From positions 1 to 16,252 of the forward strand of contig CALBMD010000385.1 of the NCBI GenBank assembly GCA_937896265.1: a stretch of DNA of 16,252 nt, in the 5' to 3' direction. Below, piece by piece: positions 1-6,554 of this stretch (its first letter is position 1; each line of letters starts with the position of its first letter). Source of the stretch: an uncultured Pseudomonadota bacterium (lineage in GTDB: Bacteria; Bdellovibrionota_B; Oligoflexia; Oligoflexales; Bog-1112). The position numbers and the translations under genes are program-made. Below the pieces are notes generated by a model. That model saw only the letters and a list, made by a program, of their open reading frames with translations, was not told where the DNA came from and ran no database searches.

Positions 1-496
1 GGCTGTTAACCGTGTTGCTAAAGTAGTAAAGGGTGGCCGACGTTTCAGCTTCTCCGCTTTGGTTGTGGTTGGCGACATGAAATCCAAAGTTGGTTTTGGT
101 GTCGGCAAAGCAGACGAAGTGCCAGACGCGATTAAGAAAGCTTCTGAGCAAGCGCGTAAGGCTATGTTTGAAGTTGCGCAAGTTAATGGAACTTTGCCTT
201 TTGAAGTAGATGGTCGTTTTGGTGCTTCAAAAGTAAGAATGTACCCAGCAAAAAGCGGTAAGGGTATTATTGCTGGTGGAGCGGTGCGTACTATCATCGA
301 GCTCAGCGGTTTAAAAGATGTGGTTTGTAAGATCCACGGTTCTAAGAATGCTCATAACGTTGTTAGAGCTGCAGTTGATGGTCTTGGCCAAATGGTACGA
401 GCTGAAGAATACGGCAAGCGTTTAGGGCGTTCAGTAGAAGAATTTTTACAAGTACGCCGATCAGCTACCGCAAAAACTGAAGCAGTAGCCCAATAG
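1..496 (+). CDS. rpsE: 30S ribosomal protein S5, 5'-truncated by window edge
   Basis: S5 sits on the solvent side of the 30S subunit near the mRNA entry channel and contributes to decoding accuracy. The reading frame is open from base 2, so about 164 residues are visible and roughly the first 10-20 are lost to the window edge. The visible start reads AVNRVAKVVKGGRRFSFSAL, which is the conserved double-stranded-RNA-binding part of S5. The typical motifs follow: VGFGVGKADEVP, then GIIAGGAVRTIIELSG and NVVRAAVDGL in the C-terminal domain. An ATG/TTG start inside the visible part would cut through the conserved N-terminal domain, so the gene is taken as partial. It is followed after 14 nt by rpmD, the standard spc-operon order. 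Confidence 0.97.
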   Translation, partial: AVNRVAKVVKGGRRFSFSALVVVGDMKSKVGFGVGKADEVPDAIKKASEQARKAMFEVAQVNGTLPFEVDGRFGASKVRMYPAKSGKGIIAGGAVRTIIELSGLKDVVCKIHGSKNAHNVVRAAVDGLGQMVRAEEYGKRLGRSVEEFLQVRRSATAKTEAVAQ

Positions 497-510
497 GGAA
501 GGATTAAGAT

Positions 511-693
511 ATGACAACAAAGATTAAAGTTGTGCAAGTAAAAAGCATGATTGGTAACCCAGAGAAGATCATTAAGGTCGTGAGAGCGTTAGGCTTGAGA
601 AGGATTGGTCAAAGCAATATCCTTAAAGATAATAACTGCATTCGCGGCATGGTTAATAAGGTAAGACACTTAGTCGACGTTGAATTGATTTAA
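511..693 (+). CDS. rpmD: 50S ribosomal protein L30
   Basis: This is a small large-subunit protein of 60 aa, the normal length for bacterial L30. The sequence IKVVQVKSMIGNPEKIIKVV followed by ALGLRRIGQSNILKDN is the family signature: a short beta strand, the helix after the conserved G-x-P, and the LGLR.I motif. It ends with the typical HLVDVELI-type strand. The ATG is preceded by an AAGGA ribosome-binding site at about 499-503. It lies between rpsE and rplO exactly as in the spc operon of most bacteria, and it is presumably co-transcribed, since the flanking gaps are only 14 and 22 nt and hold no terminator. Confidence 0.97.
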   Translation: MTTKIKVVQVKSMIGNPEKIIKVVRALGLRRIGQSNILKDNNCIRGMVNKVRHLVDVELI

Positions 694-715
694 GTAGTAA
701 CACATAGGCAGACAT

Positions 716-1171
716 ATGAAAAACTTAGGTAATCTAAGCCCAGCAGAAGGGTCAAATAAAAGTACAAAGAGACTTGGTCGCGGTATTGGTAGCGGTCTGG
801 GAAAAACAGCCGGTAAAGGCCACAAAGGACAAAAAGCTCGTAAGAGTGGTGGTGTTCGCTTTGGCTTTGAAGGTGGTCAAACGCCACTTTATCGTCGTAT
901 TCCGAAATTTGGGTTTAGCAATCCTAACATGAAGAAATATCATGTAATTAATGTCGGTGACCTTGAAGTGTTTGCTAATGGCGAAACTGTCGATGAAAAA
1001 TCAGTAGTCGAAAAAGGACTGCTGCATAAAGTAAAGTTACCGATTAAAATCCTTGCCAATGGATCGTTGACTAAAAAGCTGAATGTAAAAGCTGATAAAG
1101 TGAGCGCTCAAGCTAGGGGTGTGATTGAGAAAAATGGTGGTTCTATCAGCTTGGTTGTTAAAAATAGTTAA
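716..1171 (+). CDS. rplO: 50S ribosomal protein L15
   Basis: L15 is a late-assembly protein of the large subunit. At 151 aa it is close to the usual 140-150. The N-terminal third is the extended basic, glycine-rich arm with GRGIGSGLGKTAGKGHKGQ followed by GFEGGQTPLYRRIPKFGF, which threads into 23S rRNA. The C-terminal globular part carries the conserved spaced pattern (LPIKILANG, then KADKVSAQARGVIEKNGGS) of the L15/L27e fold. It precedes secY by 20 nt, the classic spc-operon arrangement. The ATG has a modest AGG ribosome-binding site in the short gap after rpmD. Nothing unusual is seen in it. Confidence 0.97.
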   Translation: MKNLGNLSPAEGSNKSTKRLGRGIGSGLGKTAGKGHKGQKARKSGGVRFGFEGGQTPLYRRIPKFGFSNPNMKKYHVINVGDLEVFANGETVDEKSVVEKGLLHKVKLPIKILANGSLTKKLNVKADKVSAQARGVIEKNGGSISLVVKNS

Positions 1172-1191
1172 ACGTTCCCTGTGAGGAAGTT

Positions 1192-2514
1192 ATGGCGAGC
1201 ACTATTCAGAAGCTTCCAGAAGGAAGAATCAATCATCTGCAACGAAAAATTCTTTTCACGCTGTTCTTCATTGCGCTTTACCGCGTAGGTGTTCACATTC
1301 CTATTCCAGGCGTTAATACATACTCTTTAAGCGAATTCTTTCGCGGCCAGGGTGGTAATTTGCTTGGCATGTTTAATATGTTTTCAGGCGGTGCTCTAGA
1401 GCGATTCAGTATCTTTGCTCTGGGAGTAACTCCTTATATTTCTGCATCCATTATAGCTCAGCTTTTAACCGTAGTTGTGCCTCACTTGGAGATCTTATCT
1501 AAGGAAGGCGAAGCGGGTAGAAAAAAAATCACCCAATATACACGCTATGGTACTGTTGTCTTGGCCTTGATTCAAGGGTTTATGCTTGCAAATACATTAT
1601 CAAGCACGGACTACCAAGGGCAGCCTTTAGTCATGCACGGCGGCCTTATGTGGAAGATCATGTCTGTGATTTCTCTAACAGCAGGTACAGCCTTTGTTAT
1701 GTGGCTAGGTGAGCAGATAACAGAAAAAGGTGTTGGCAATGGTATGTCACTCATTATTTTCTCATCAATTGTATCTGGGCTACCAGGTATTATTAGCAAT
1801 ACTTATAGCGCATATAGCAATCAAGAGATGGATATGTTCCGCATTCTTTTGATAAGCACTATTTGTGTTTTAGTCTGCGCCGGGGTTGTTTTCGTTGAGC
1901 AGGGTGCGCGTAATATTCCGGTACAGTATGCAAAAAGGCAAGTAGGCCGTAAGGTCTATGGTGGCCAAAATTCGAATTTGCCTATTCGCGTAAATACAGC
2001 TGGTGTGATTCCACCAATTTTTGCCAGTTCTTTGCTACAGTTTCCGCTGACAATTTCAGCAATTAGCCCTAACAATAGGCTATCAGAATTTATTAATATG
2101 ACTTTTGGTGCTGGTGGTTGGTTATATAATACCGTTTATGTTTCTTTGATTATCTTTTTTGCGTATTTTTATACATCCATTACCTTTAAATCAGATGATG
2201 TAGCAGAAAATTTGAAGAAGCATGGGGGCTTTATTCCTGGTATTCGTCCTGGAGCTAGGACAGGTGAGTACTTGCATAAAGTATTGCATAGGTTGACATT
2301 AGCTGGATCGATTTATTTAGCTGCTATTTGTGTATTGCCGACGATCTTGACAGGAAAGTTCAACGTTCAATTTTATTTTGGCGGTACATCGCTTTTGATT
2401 GTTGTTGGTGTTGCTTTGGAAACCTTTAGGCAGATCGATGCTCACCGGCAGTCATTGCGTTATGATGCTTTTCTTAAGCAGGGCAGGATCAAACCTCGAC
2501 GAGGAGGCGCATGA
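1192..2514 (+). CDS. secY: Preprotein translocase channel subunit SecY
   Basis: SecY is the protein-conducting channel of the SecYEG complex in the inner membrane. It is 440 aa, the normal length, with ten hydrophobic segments alternating with short polar loops. Recognisable parts are the first membrane segment (about residues 20-38), the plug and TM2 region (GGALERFSIFALGVTPYISA, about 65-85), the conserved GVGNGMSLIIF stretch near residue 180, the cytosolic ARNIPVQYAKRQVGRK loop, the NTAGVIPPIFASSLL segment, and the large cytosolic loop with GGFIPGIRPG used for SecA and ribosome contact. The tail ends in KPRRGGA. A GAGGAAG ribosome-binding site lies just upstream of the ATG. The stop codon overlaps the adk start as ATGA, suggesting translational coupling. 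Confidence 0.98.
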   Translation: MASTIQKLPEGRINHLQRKILFTLFFIALYRVGVHIPIPGVNTYSLSEFFRGQGGNLLGMFNMFSGGALERFSIFALGVTPYISASIIAQLLTVVVPHLEILSKEGEAGRKKITQYTRYGTVVLALIQGFMLANTLSSTDYQGQPLVMHGGLMWKIMSVISLTAGTAFVMWLGEQITEKGVGNGMSLIIFSSIVSGLPGIISNTYSAYSNQEMDMFRILLISTICVLVCAGVVFVEQGARNIPVQYAKRQVGRKVYGGQNSNLPIRVNTAGVIPPIFASSLLQFPLTISAISPNNRLSEFINMTFGAGGWLYNTVYVSLIIFFAYFYTSITFKSDDVAENLKKHGGFIPGIRPGARTGEYLHKVLHRLTLAGSIYLAAICVLPTILTGKFNVQFYFGGTSLLIVVGVALETFRQIDAHRQSLRYDAFLKQGRIKPRRGGA

Positions 2515-3143
2515 TCTTTGTGTTAATGGGGCCGCCGGGTGCTGGTAAAGGCACTCAGTGTGACCTGATTGTTGCTAAGAGAAAGCTTGCTAAGTTGTCG
2601 ACAGGTGATTATCTACGAAAGCAAATAGCAGATGGTACAGCCTTAGGAAATTTTGCTAAGGATATTATGAATCGAGGGGAGCTTGTCCCTGATGATTTGC
2701 TGCTGAAATTGATAAAAAGCGGCCTTAGCGATTTGGGTAATACAAACATTATTTTGGATGGTTACCCGCGGACCTTACGTCAAGCTTCCGATTTAATGGA
2801 GCTGGTAGGTAAGGATTTAGCAGCTGTTGTCCACATTGATGTTGGGGAAAAGACCCTTGTTGAGCGTTTGAGTGGCAGGGAAACCTGTGGGCAATGTGGA
2901 GCAAGCTACCATAAGGCTAGTAGGCCGGCTAAGAAGGCTGGAATTTGCGATAAATGTGGCGGAACGCTAGTGCGTAGGCCAGATGATGTGGAAGAGAAAA
3001 TCAAGGTAAGGCTCAGGATTTATAGAGAAGAAACAGAGCCTGTGATTGATTTTTTTGCTAAACGTGGTCTGTATGTCAAGGTCGACGGCAATGCCGATTT
3101 TGACATAGTCTCAGATAGAGTAATGAGAGCATTCGACGCCTAA
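2511..3143 (+). CDS. adk: Adenylate kinase, long form with zinc-type LID
   Basis: This is a cytosolic kinase interconverting ATP + AMP and 2 ADP, setting the adenylate pool. The 210-aa protein opens with the P-loop GPPGAGKGT at residues 7-15. It continues with the AMP-binding KLSTGDYLR region and the DGYPRT motif, where most family members have DGFPRT. The LID domain is the long form and carries four cysteines, C126, C129, C146 and C149, the pattern known to bind structural zinc in many adenylate kinases. The R-R-D-D LID residues follow directly. The gene overlaps the secY stop by four bases (ATGA), so it is probably translated by coupling. The secY-adk order is common in bacteria; map, which often comes next, is absent here. 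Confidence 0.97.
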   Translation: MIFVLMGPPGAGKGTQCDLIVAKRKLAKLSTGDYLRKQIADGTALGNFAKDIMNRGELVPDDLLLKLIKSGLSDLGNTNIILDGYPRTLRQASDLMELVGKDLAAVVHIDVGEKTLVERLSGRETCGQCGASYHKASRPAKKAGICDKCGGTLVRRPDDVEEKIKVRLRIYREETEPVIDFFAKRGLYVKVDGNADFDIVSDRVMRAFDA

Positions 3144-3193
3144 CCTAAAAAGTGGGGCTTGCAAGAAGATCGCTATTAATGTAGGCTTGCGCG

Positions 3194-3240
3194 ACCTTTA
3201 TTGGGGTTGACGCAGGTCAGACCAATTGTGGGGTAAAGGT
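3194..3240 (+). promoter_or_regulatory. Candidate structured leader of infA that pairs with its ribosome-binding site
   Basis: The 101-nt spacer between adk and infA holds nested inverted repeats. An outer stem can form between ACCTTT (3194-3199) and AAAGGT (3235-3240). Inside it, ATT (3200-3202) can pair with AAT (3224-3226). The core is GGTTGAC (3205-3211) pairing with GTCA plus ACC (3216-3219, 3221-3223), with one bulged G and a GCAG loop. The 3' arm of the outer stem contains AAGG (3236-3239), the best Shine-Dalgarno match for the infA ATG at 3245. The pairing is visible in the sequence; a regulatory role is inference. No known leader family is recognised. Confidence 0.4.
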
Positions 3241-3244
3241 AGGC

Positions 3245-3466
3245 ATGGCAAAAGAAGACGTAATCGAGTGCGAAGGGACAGTAGTAGAATCTCTTCCTAA
3301 TGCAATGTTTAAAGTGCAACTTGATAACGGGCATGAAGTACTAGCTCATATTAGTGGCAAAATGCGATTGCATTTTATAAAGATTCTGCCCTCGGATAAA
3401 GTGCGACTAGAAATATCGCCTTATGATCCGACAAGAGGGCGTATTATTTTTAGAGCTAAAAAATAG
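3245..3466 (+). CDS. infA: Translation initiation factor IF-1
   Basis: IF-1 occupies the A site of the 30S subunit and cooperates with IF2 and IF3 during initiation. The protein is 73 aa, one longer than the common 72, and is a single OB fold. The sequence follows the family: MAKEDVIECEGTVVESLPNA, then FKVQLDNGHEVLAHISGKMR, then DKVRLEISPYDPTRGRI. The segment after GKMR reads LHFIKILPSDKV where many family members have KNYIRIL.GDKV, a conservative change. The start is fixed by the conserved MAKED. The ribosome-binding site is AAGG at 3236-3239, which falls in a potential hairpin. IF2 is encoded further along the same strand in this window. Confidence 0.97.
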   Translation: MAKEDVIECEGTVVESLPNAMFKVQLDNGHEVLAHISGKMRLHFIKILPSDKVRLEISPYDPTRGRIIFRAKK

Positions 3467-3491
3467 CGACTGATTTGATAGGGAGTGACAA

Positions 3492-3605
3492 ATGAAGGTG
3501 CGGGCGAGTGTTAAGCCAATTTGCGAGAAGTGCAAGATTATTAAGCGCAAGGGCATCGTAAGAGTGATTTGTGAAGTTGCCAAGCATAAGCAACGTCAAG
3601 GATAA
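3492..3605 (+). CDS. rpmJ: 50S ribosomal protein L36, zinc-binding form
   Basis: This 37-codon gene encodes the smallest ribosomal protein, which binds the large subunit near the L7/L12 stalk base. The translation starts MKVRASVKPICEKCK and ends KHKQRQG, matching the family over its whole length. The zinc ligands C11, C14, C27 and H32 are all present, so this is the zinc-binding (C+) paralogue rather than the cysteine-free form induced under zinc shortage in some bacteria. An AGGGAG ribosome-binding site precedes the ATG. The infA-rpmJ-rpsM order is common among bacteria. Confidence 0.96.
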   Translation: MKVRASVKPICEKCKIIKRKGIVRVICEVAKHKQRQG

Positions 3606-3635
3606 AAACATATATTTAGAGTATAGGTGTAAATT

Positions 3636-4013
3636 ATGGCGCGTATAGCAGGTGTTGATTTACCTGGAAATAAAAGAGTAGACATAGCTCTCACCAGCAT
3701 CTATGGCATCGGCAAGCATTCTGCTGAGCGGATTGTGAAAGAAGCTGACGTGGATGCTACGAAGAAGGCTGAACAGTTAAGCCAAAGCGAGATCAATAAC
3801 CTACGTACAGTAATCGACAAAGAGTTTACAGTAGAAGGTGATCTTCGTCGTGAAATTTCTTTGAATATTAAACGACTAGTTGATTTGGGTAACTACCGTG
3901 GTCTTAGACACCGTAAAGGTTTGCCGGTTAGAGGGCAGCGTACAAAGACCAATGCTCGTACACGAAAAGGTCCGCGCAAAACTGTAGCCAATAAGAAAAA
4001 AGTCACTAAGTAG
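3636..4013 (+). CDS. rpsM: 30S ribosomal protein S13
   Basis: S13 is a head protein of the 30S subunit that forms intersubunit bridges and contacts P-site tRNA through its C-terminal tail. The protein is 125 aa, slightly longer than E. coli S13. It starts MARIAGVDLPGNKRVDIALT and has the helix-two-turn-helix IYGIGKHSAERI. The diagnostic C-terminal motif RGLRHRKGLPVRGQRTKTNA is followed by a basic tail (ARTRKGPRKTVANKKK). The ribosome-binding site is weak (TAGGTG, about eight bases before the ATG). It begins the alpha-operon part of the cluster. Confidence 0.98.
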   Translation: MARIAGVDLPGNKRVDIALTSIYGIGKHSAERIVKEADVDATKKAEQLSQSEINNLRTVIDKEFTVEGDLRREISLNIKRLVDLGNYRGLRHRKGLPVRGQRTKTNARTRKGPRKTVANKKKVTK

Positions 4014-4059
4014 ATAGTTTGATCCTGTGAAGGTTATTTAAAAATTAGGAAGCGCACCC

Positions 4060-4440
4060 ATGAAAGTGGCAAAAAAGAAAAAGTCTAAAAAGAATATACC
4101 GGTTGGCGTAGCTCATATTCAGTCAACCTTCAACAATACTATCGTAACGTTTACCGATACAAACGGTGAAGTTGTTTGTTGGGCCACTGCTGGTGGCAAA
4201 GGTTTTAAAGGCTCCAGAAAAAGTACGCCTTTTGCAGCGCAGGTAGCTGCTGAAGAGTGCGCAAAAAAAGCTATGGATAGCGGCATGAGGACAGTATCTG
4301 TTCTAGTTAAAGGGCCGGGAGCTGGTCGCGAAAGTGCAGTGCGAGCTATTGGAGCTGCTGGCTTAAAGATCGCAATGATTAAAGATGTGACCCCTATTGC
4401 TCATAACGGCTGCCGCCCGCCAAAAAGACGCCGTGTCTAG
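4060..4440 (+). CDS. rpsK: 30S ribosomal protein S11
   Basis: S11 is a platform protein of the 30S subunit near the mRNA exit and the E site. It is 126 aa with the usual lysine-rich N-terminus (KVAKKKKSKKN). The conserved core has GVAHIQSTFNNTIVTFTDTN, WATAGGKGFKGSRKSTPFAA, VLVKGPGAGRESAVRAIGAAG and the C-terminal TPIAHNGCRPPKRRRV signature. An AGGA ribosome-binding site at 4047-4050 lies nine bases before the ATG. In the standard alpha operon the next gene is rpsD; here the next gene is rpoA, after an 88-nt gap that cannot hold rpsD. Confidence 0.98.
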   Translation: MKVAKKKKSKKNIPVGVAHIQSTFNNTIVTFTDTNGEVVCWATAGGKGFKGSRKSTPFAAQVAAEECAKKAMDSGMRTVSVLVKGPGAGRESAVRAIGAAGLKIAMIKDVTPIAHNGCRPPKRRRV

Positions 4441-4495
4441 TTGATAGGTTGATCGATTGGCACGAAAAGGATAGCTTAGGATAGTAGGAATTTCT

Positions 4496-4510
4496 CAAAA
4501 GGACCTTTTG
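4496..4510 (+). repeat. Short near-perfect dyad before rpoA
   Basis: CAAAAGG and CCTTTTG flank a single central A, a 15-base inverted repeat in the rpsK-rpoA gap. As RNA it could form a six-pair hairpin with a three-base loop. The T residues are inside the stem and no T run follows, so it is not an intrinsic terminator. It lies just upstream of the rpoA ribosome-binding site (GGAG, 4517-4520). Its role, if any, is unknown. Confidence 0.4.
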
Positions 4511-4528
4511 GTTTACGGAGTTACCCAA

Positions 4529-5530
4529 ATGCATCGGAATTGGAAAGAATTAATAAGACCACGAAGTTTTGAAGCTGAAGACTTGACTAGCGTCTACGGC
4601 AAGTTCGTGGCTAAGCCTCTGGAGAGGGGCTATGGGCTAACCTTAGGTAACTCCCTAAGAAGAGTGCTCCTTGCTAGTATCAATGGATCTGCCATCATTG
4701 CTGTTCGCATTGAAGGTGTAGAACATGAGTTTTCGACAGTTTCAGGCGTCAAAGAAGATGTAACAGATATCTTGTTAAATCTAAAGCAAGTTAAGCTGAG
4801 ATATTTGGGTGAGTCCGATACTACTATTCGTTTAAGTTCCAAGGGAAAAAAAGAACTACTTGCTGGCGATATTGAAACAAGCGGGGATGTAGAGATTCTA
4901 AATCCAGAGCAACTCATCTGCAGTTTGGATGAAGATGCTAAGTTAAATATGGAAATGATCGTAAGGCATGGCCGTGGGTATGTGTCAGCAGATCGTATCC
5001 GTACAATGGATATTCCAATTGGCTTTATCGCGGTTGATGCTATTTTTGCTCCTATTCGGCGTGTTGCTTACAATGTGCAAAACGCTAGGGTTGGTCAAGA
5101 TACTGACTATGATAAATTGACATTGGAAGTATGGACAAACGGCGCCGTTCGTCCTGATGATGCGGTGGCTTATGCTGCTAAGATTCTAAAAGAGCAATTA
5201 ACGACATTTATTAACTTTGACGAAACTGAAGAAGAAGAAGAAAAAGTTAAAGATATCGAGAAACCTAAATTAAACGAGCATCTGTTTAAGACAGTAGATG
5301 CATTAGAGTTAAGTGTTAGGGCAGCTAATTGCTTAGAAAACGCTAATATTAAGTATATTGGTGAGTTGGTAACAAAGACTGAAAGCGAAATGTTAAAAAC
5401 AAAAAATTTCGGCAGAAAGTCACTTAACGAGATTAAAGATATTTTGGTAGAGATGGGGCTATCTTTGGGTATGAAGATAGATGGTTTTGACCCATCAAAG
5501 TTAAGACAACAAGGCGATCAAGACGTTTAA
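4529..5530 (+). CDS. rpoA: DNA-directed RNA polymerase alpha subunit
   Basis: Alpha dimerises to nucleate assembly of RNA polymerase, and its C-terminal domain binds UP elements and activators. I place the start at ATG 4529 (333 aa), giving MHRNWKELIRPR. GGAG at 4517-4520 is correctly spaced for it, whereas the in-frame TTG at 4508 adds seven residues with no family match. The N-terminal domain shows KPLERGYGLTLGNSLRRVLL and the EDVTDILLNLKQVKL region. An acidic linker (DETEEEEEKVKD) follows. The C-terminal domain has LELSVRAANCLENANIKYIG, in which R264 corresponds to E. coli R265 needed for DNA binding, then NFGRKSLNEIKDIL. rplQ follows after 30 nt. Confidence 0.97.
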   Translation: MHRNWKELIRPRSFEAEDLTSVYGKFVAKPLERGYGLTLGNSLRRVLLASINGSAIIAVRIEGVEHEFSTVSGVKEDVTDILLNLKQVKLRYLGESDTTIRLSSKGKKELLAGDIETSGDVEILNPEQLICSLDEDAKLNMEMIVRHGRGYVSADRIRTMDIPIGFIAVDAIFAPIRRVAYNVQNARVGQDTDYDKLTLEVWTNGAVRPDDAVAYAAKILKEQLTTFINFDETEEEEEKVKDIEKPKLNEHLFKTVDALELSVRAANCLENANIKYIGELVTKTESEMLKTKNFGRKSLNEIKDILVEMGLSLGMKIDGFDPSKLRQQGDQDV

Positions 5531-5560
5531 GATACTGTTCTAGGAAGAGGCTAAAGGCTT

Positions 5561-5983
5561 ATGAGACATTTAAAAAGTCATCGAAAATTAGGGATGCGCT
5601 CAGATCACAGAGATGCGGCGCTTAGAAACATGGCAAGCTCGTTTTTGGTAAACGAAAAGATTCAAACAACGCTTATGCGTGCTAAAGAGCTTCGCCCTAT
5701 CGTTGAGAAGTTGATTACAAAAGGCCGCGAAGGTACGCTAGCTAGCCGCCGCGCATTGGAAGCCTACCTTTATGGCGATGAAGCTGCTAAAAAAGTTTGC
5801 ACTGAACTAGCAGATCGCTTTAAAAGCCGGCCAGGTGGCTATACAAGGATCGTTAAATTAGGCATGCGCTTTGGAGATGGTGCGAAAGTTTGCAGGTTGG
5901 AGCTGGTTGATGGACCAGTTTCAGAAAAAACAGTTGAGGCAGCCGCCCCAAAGGCTAAAAAGCCAAAAGCTTCTAAAGAATAG
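5561..5983 (+). CDS. rplQ: 50S ribosomal protein L17
   Basis: L17 is a large-subunit protein near the polypeptide exit tunnel. It is 140 aa. The first 115 or so match the family: MRHLKSHRKLGMRSDHRDAA, then the strand and helix with NEKIQTTLMRAKELRP, VEKLITKGREGTLASRR, and the C-terminal GGYTRIVKLGMRFGDGAKVC. The last 20 residues are a low-complexity lysine/alanine/proline tail (APKAKKPKASKE) of the type that varies among relatives. The ribosome-binding region is purine-rich (GAAGAGG, AAAGG). This is the last gene of the alpha operon, followed directly by an intrinsic terminator. Confidence 0.97.
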   Translation: MRHLKSHRKLGMRSDHRDAALRNMASSFLVNEKIQTTLMRAKELRPIVEKLITKGREGTLASRRALEAYLYGDEAAKKVCTELADRFKSRPGGYTRIVKLGMRFGDGAKVCRLELVDGPVSEKTVEAAAPKAKKPKASKE

Positions 5984-5986
5984 CCT

Positions 5987-6013
5987 AAGGCCCAGGTATT
6001 CTGGGCTTTTTTT
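5987..6013 (+). terminator. Rho-independent terminator after rplQ
   Basis: GCCCAG (5990-5995) pairs perfectly with CTGGGC (6001-6006) across a GTATT loop, and seven T residues follow (6007-6013). The stem can extend by A-U and G-U pairs using AAG at 5987-5989 and the first three T residues. It starts four bases after the rplQ stop and closes the ribosomal protein / rpoA transcription unit. It is the strongest intrinsic terminator I see in the window. Confidence 0.93.
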
Positions 6014-6025
6014 ATGCCTTCCATG

Positions 6026-6054
6026 CTTTCAGTCTATGTCCAAGAGTCTATGCT
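6026..6054 (+). promoter_or_regulatory. Possible promoter for the lipoprotein gene
   Basis: CTTTCA (6026-6031) and TATGCT (6049-6054) are spaced by 17 bases and match the sigma-70 consensus at 3/6 and 4/6 positions. A promoter is expected somewhere here because the rplQ terminator lies just upstream and the next gene starts at 6083. The match itself is modest, so this is a candidate only. Confidence 0.3.
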
Positions 6055-6082
6055 AAACTAGTAGATAAATGGAGGAGGCTAT

Positions 6083-6481
6083 ATGGAGCGGCTTTTGCTA
6101 TTGCTTGCCTTTCTTGTATCCTGTACTAAAATTGAGAATATTCCCGACCGCCTAGATGTATTGAGTTTCGAATGGACTGGGGGGACTATGTTTCATAGTC
6201 CCAAACGCATGACTTTGAAGCAAATTCATTTGGATAAAGAGGGGTTAGTCGGCAAGGAAATTGTCATTGAGGGATCGGTCTTGGAGGTTGGGCGTTTTTT
6301 GACGTATGCAATACTTTCTGATAATAGCGCTCGTATGCTATTGGTTTTGACGGACGTTGATAATAAAGAAAGTCTTGGCCAATTTGAAAAATCCCCTAAC
6401 CAGCTTAGAATATTGGGTTCTGTTGAGAATGGGAAAAAAGGCTTACCTTATATCCTTGTCAAGGCTCTAAAAGCCATCTGA
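6083..6481 (+). CDS. Small lipoprotein with OB-fold-like pattern, function unknown
   Basis: I do not recognise this 132-aa protein as a named family. The ATG has a very strong ribosome-binding site, GGAGGAGG at 6071-6078, which supports it being real. The N-terminus is a very short signal peptide, MERLLLLLAFLVSC, with a lipobox LVSC placing the lipidated cysteine at residue 14, so export and membrane anchoring are likely. After a polar stretch (15-50), the rest alternates short strands: GKEIVIEGSVLEVG, TYAILSDNSARMLLVL, NQLRILGSV, then LPYILVKALKAI. The V-x-G-x-V spacing and closing strand suggest a small OB-fold beta barrel, as in other bacterial envelope OB-fold proteins; this is inference. 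It is isolated between the rplQ terminator and the rimP leader, probably as its own transcript. Confidence 0.8.
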   Translation: MERLLLLLAFLVSCTKIENIPDRLDVLSFEWTGGTMFHSPKRMTLKQIHLDKEGLVGKEIVIEGSVLEVGRFLTYAILSDNSARMLLVLTDVDNKESLGQFEKSPNQLRILGSVENGKKGLPYILVKALKAI

Positions 6482-6505
6482 AGAAAAATAGATTTCATTT
6501 TTACT

Positions 6506-6511
6506 TATAAT
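6506..6511 (+). promoter_or_regulatory. Candidate -10 element for the rimP-nusA-infB operon
   Basis: A perfect TATAAT lies 25 bases after the lipoprotein stop in an A/T-rich context, 106 bases before the rimP ATG. No good TTGACA-like -35 box sits 16-18 bases upstream, so the call rests on the -10 hexamer and position. A start near 6518 would give a leader of about 100 nt. Read-through from the lipoprotein gene is also possible, since no clear terminator separates them. Confidence 0.45.
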
Positions 6512-6554
6512 GTAGTATTCTTGAGCGTCTAAATTGCAAGCTACAGCCTCTAAA

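Noticed and set aside
3207..3237. TTGACG as a -35 box for an infA promoter
   Set aside because: No acceptable -10 hexamer occurs 16-19 bases downstream, and transcription would start at the start codon. The bases are better explained as part of the hairpin.
4508..4528. TTG start extending RpoA by seven residues
   Set aside because: ATG 4529 has a well-spaced GGAG and gives the N-terminus expected for the family; the extension has no recognisable match.
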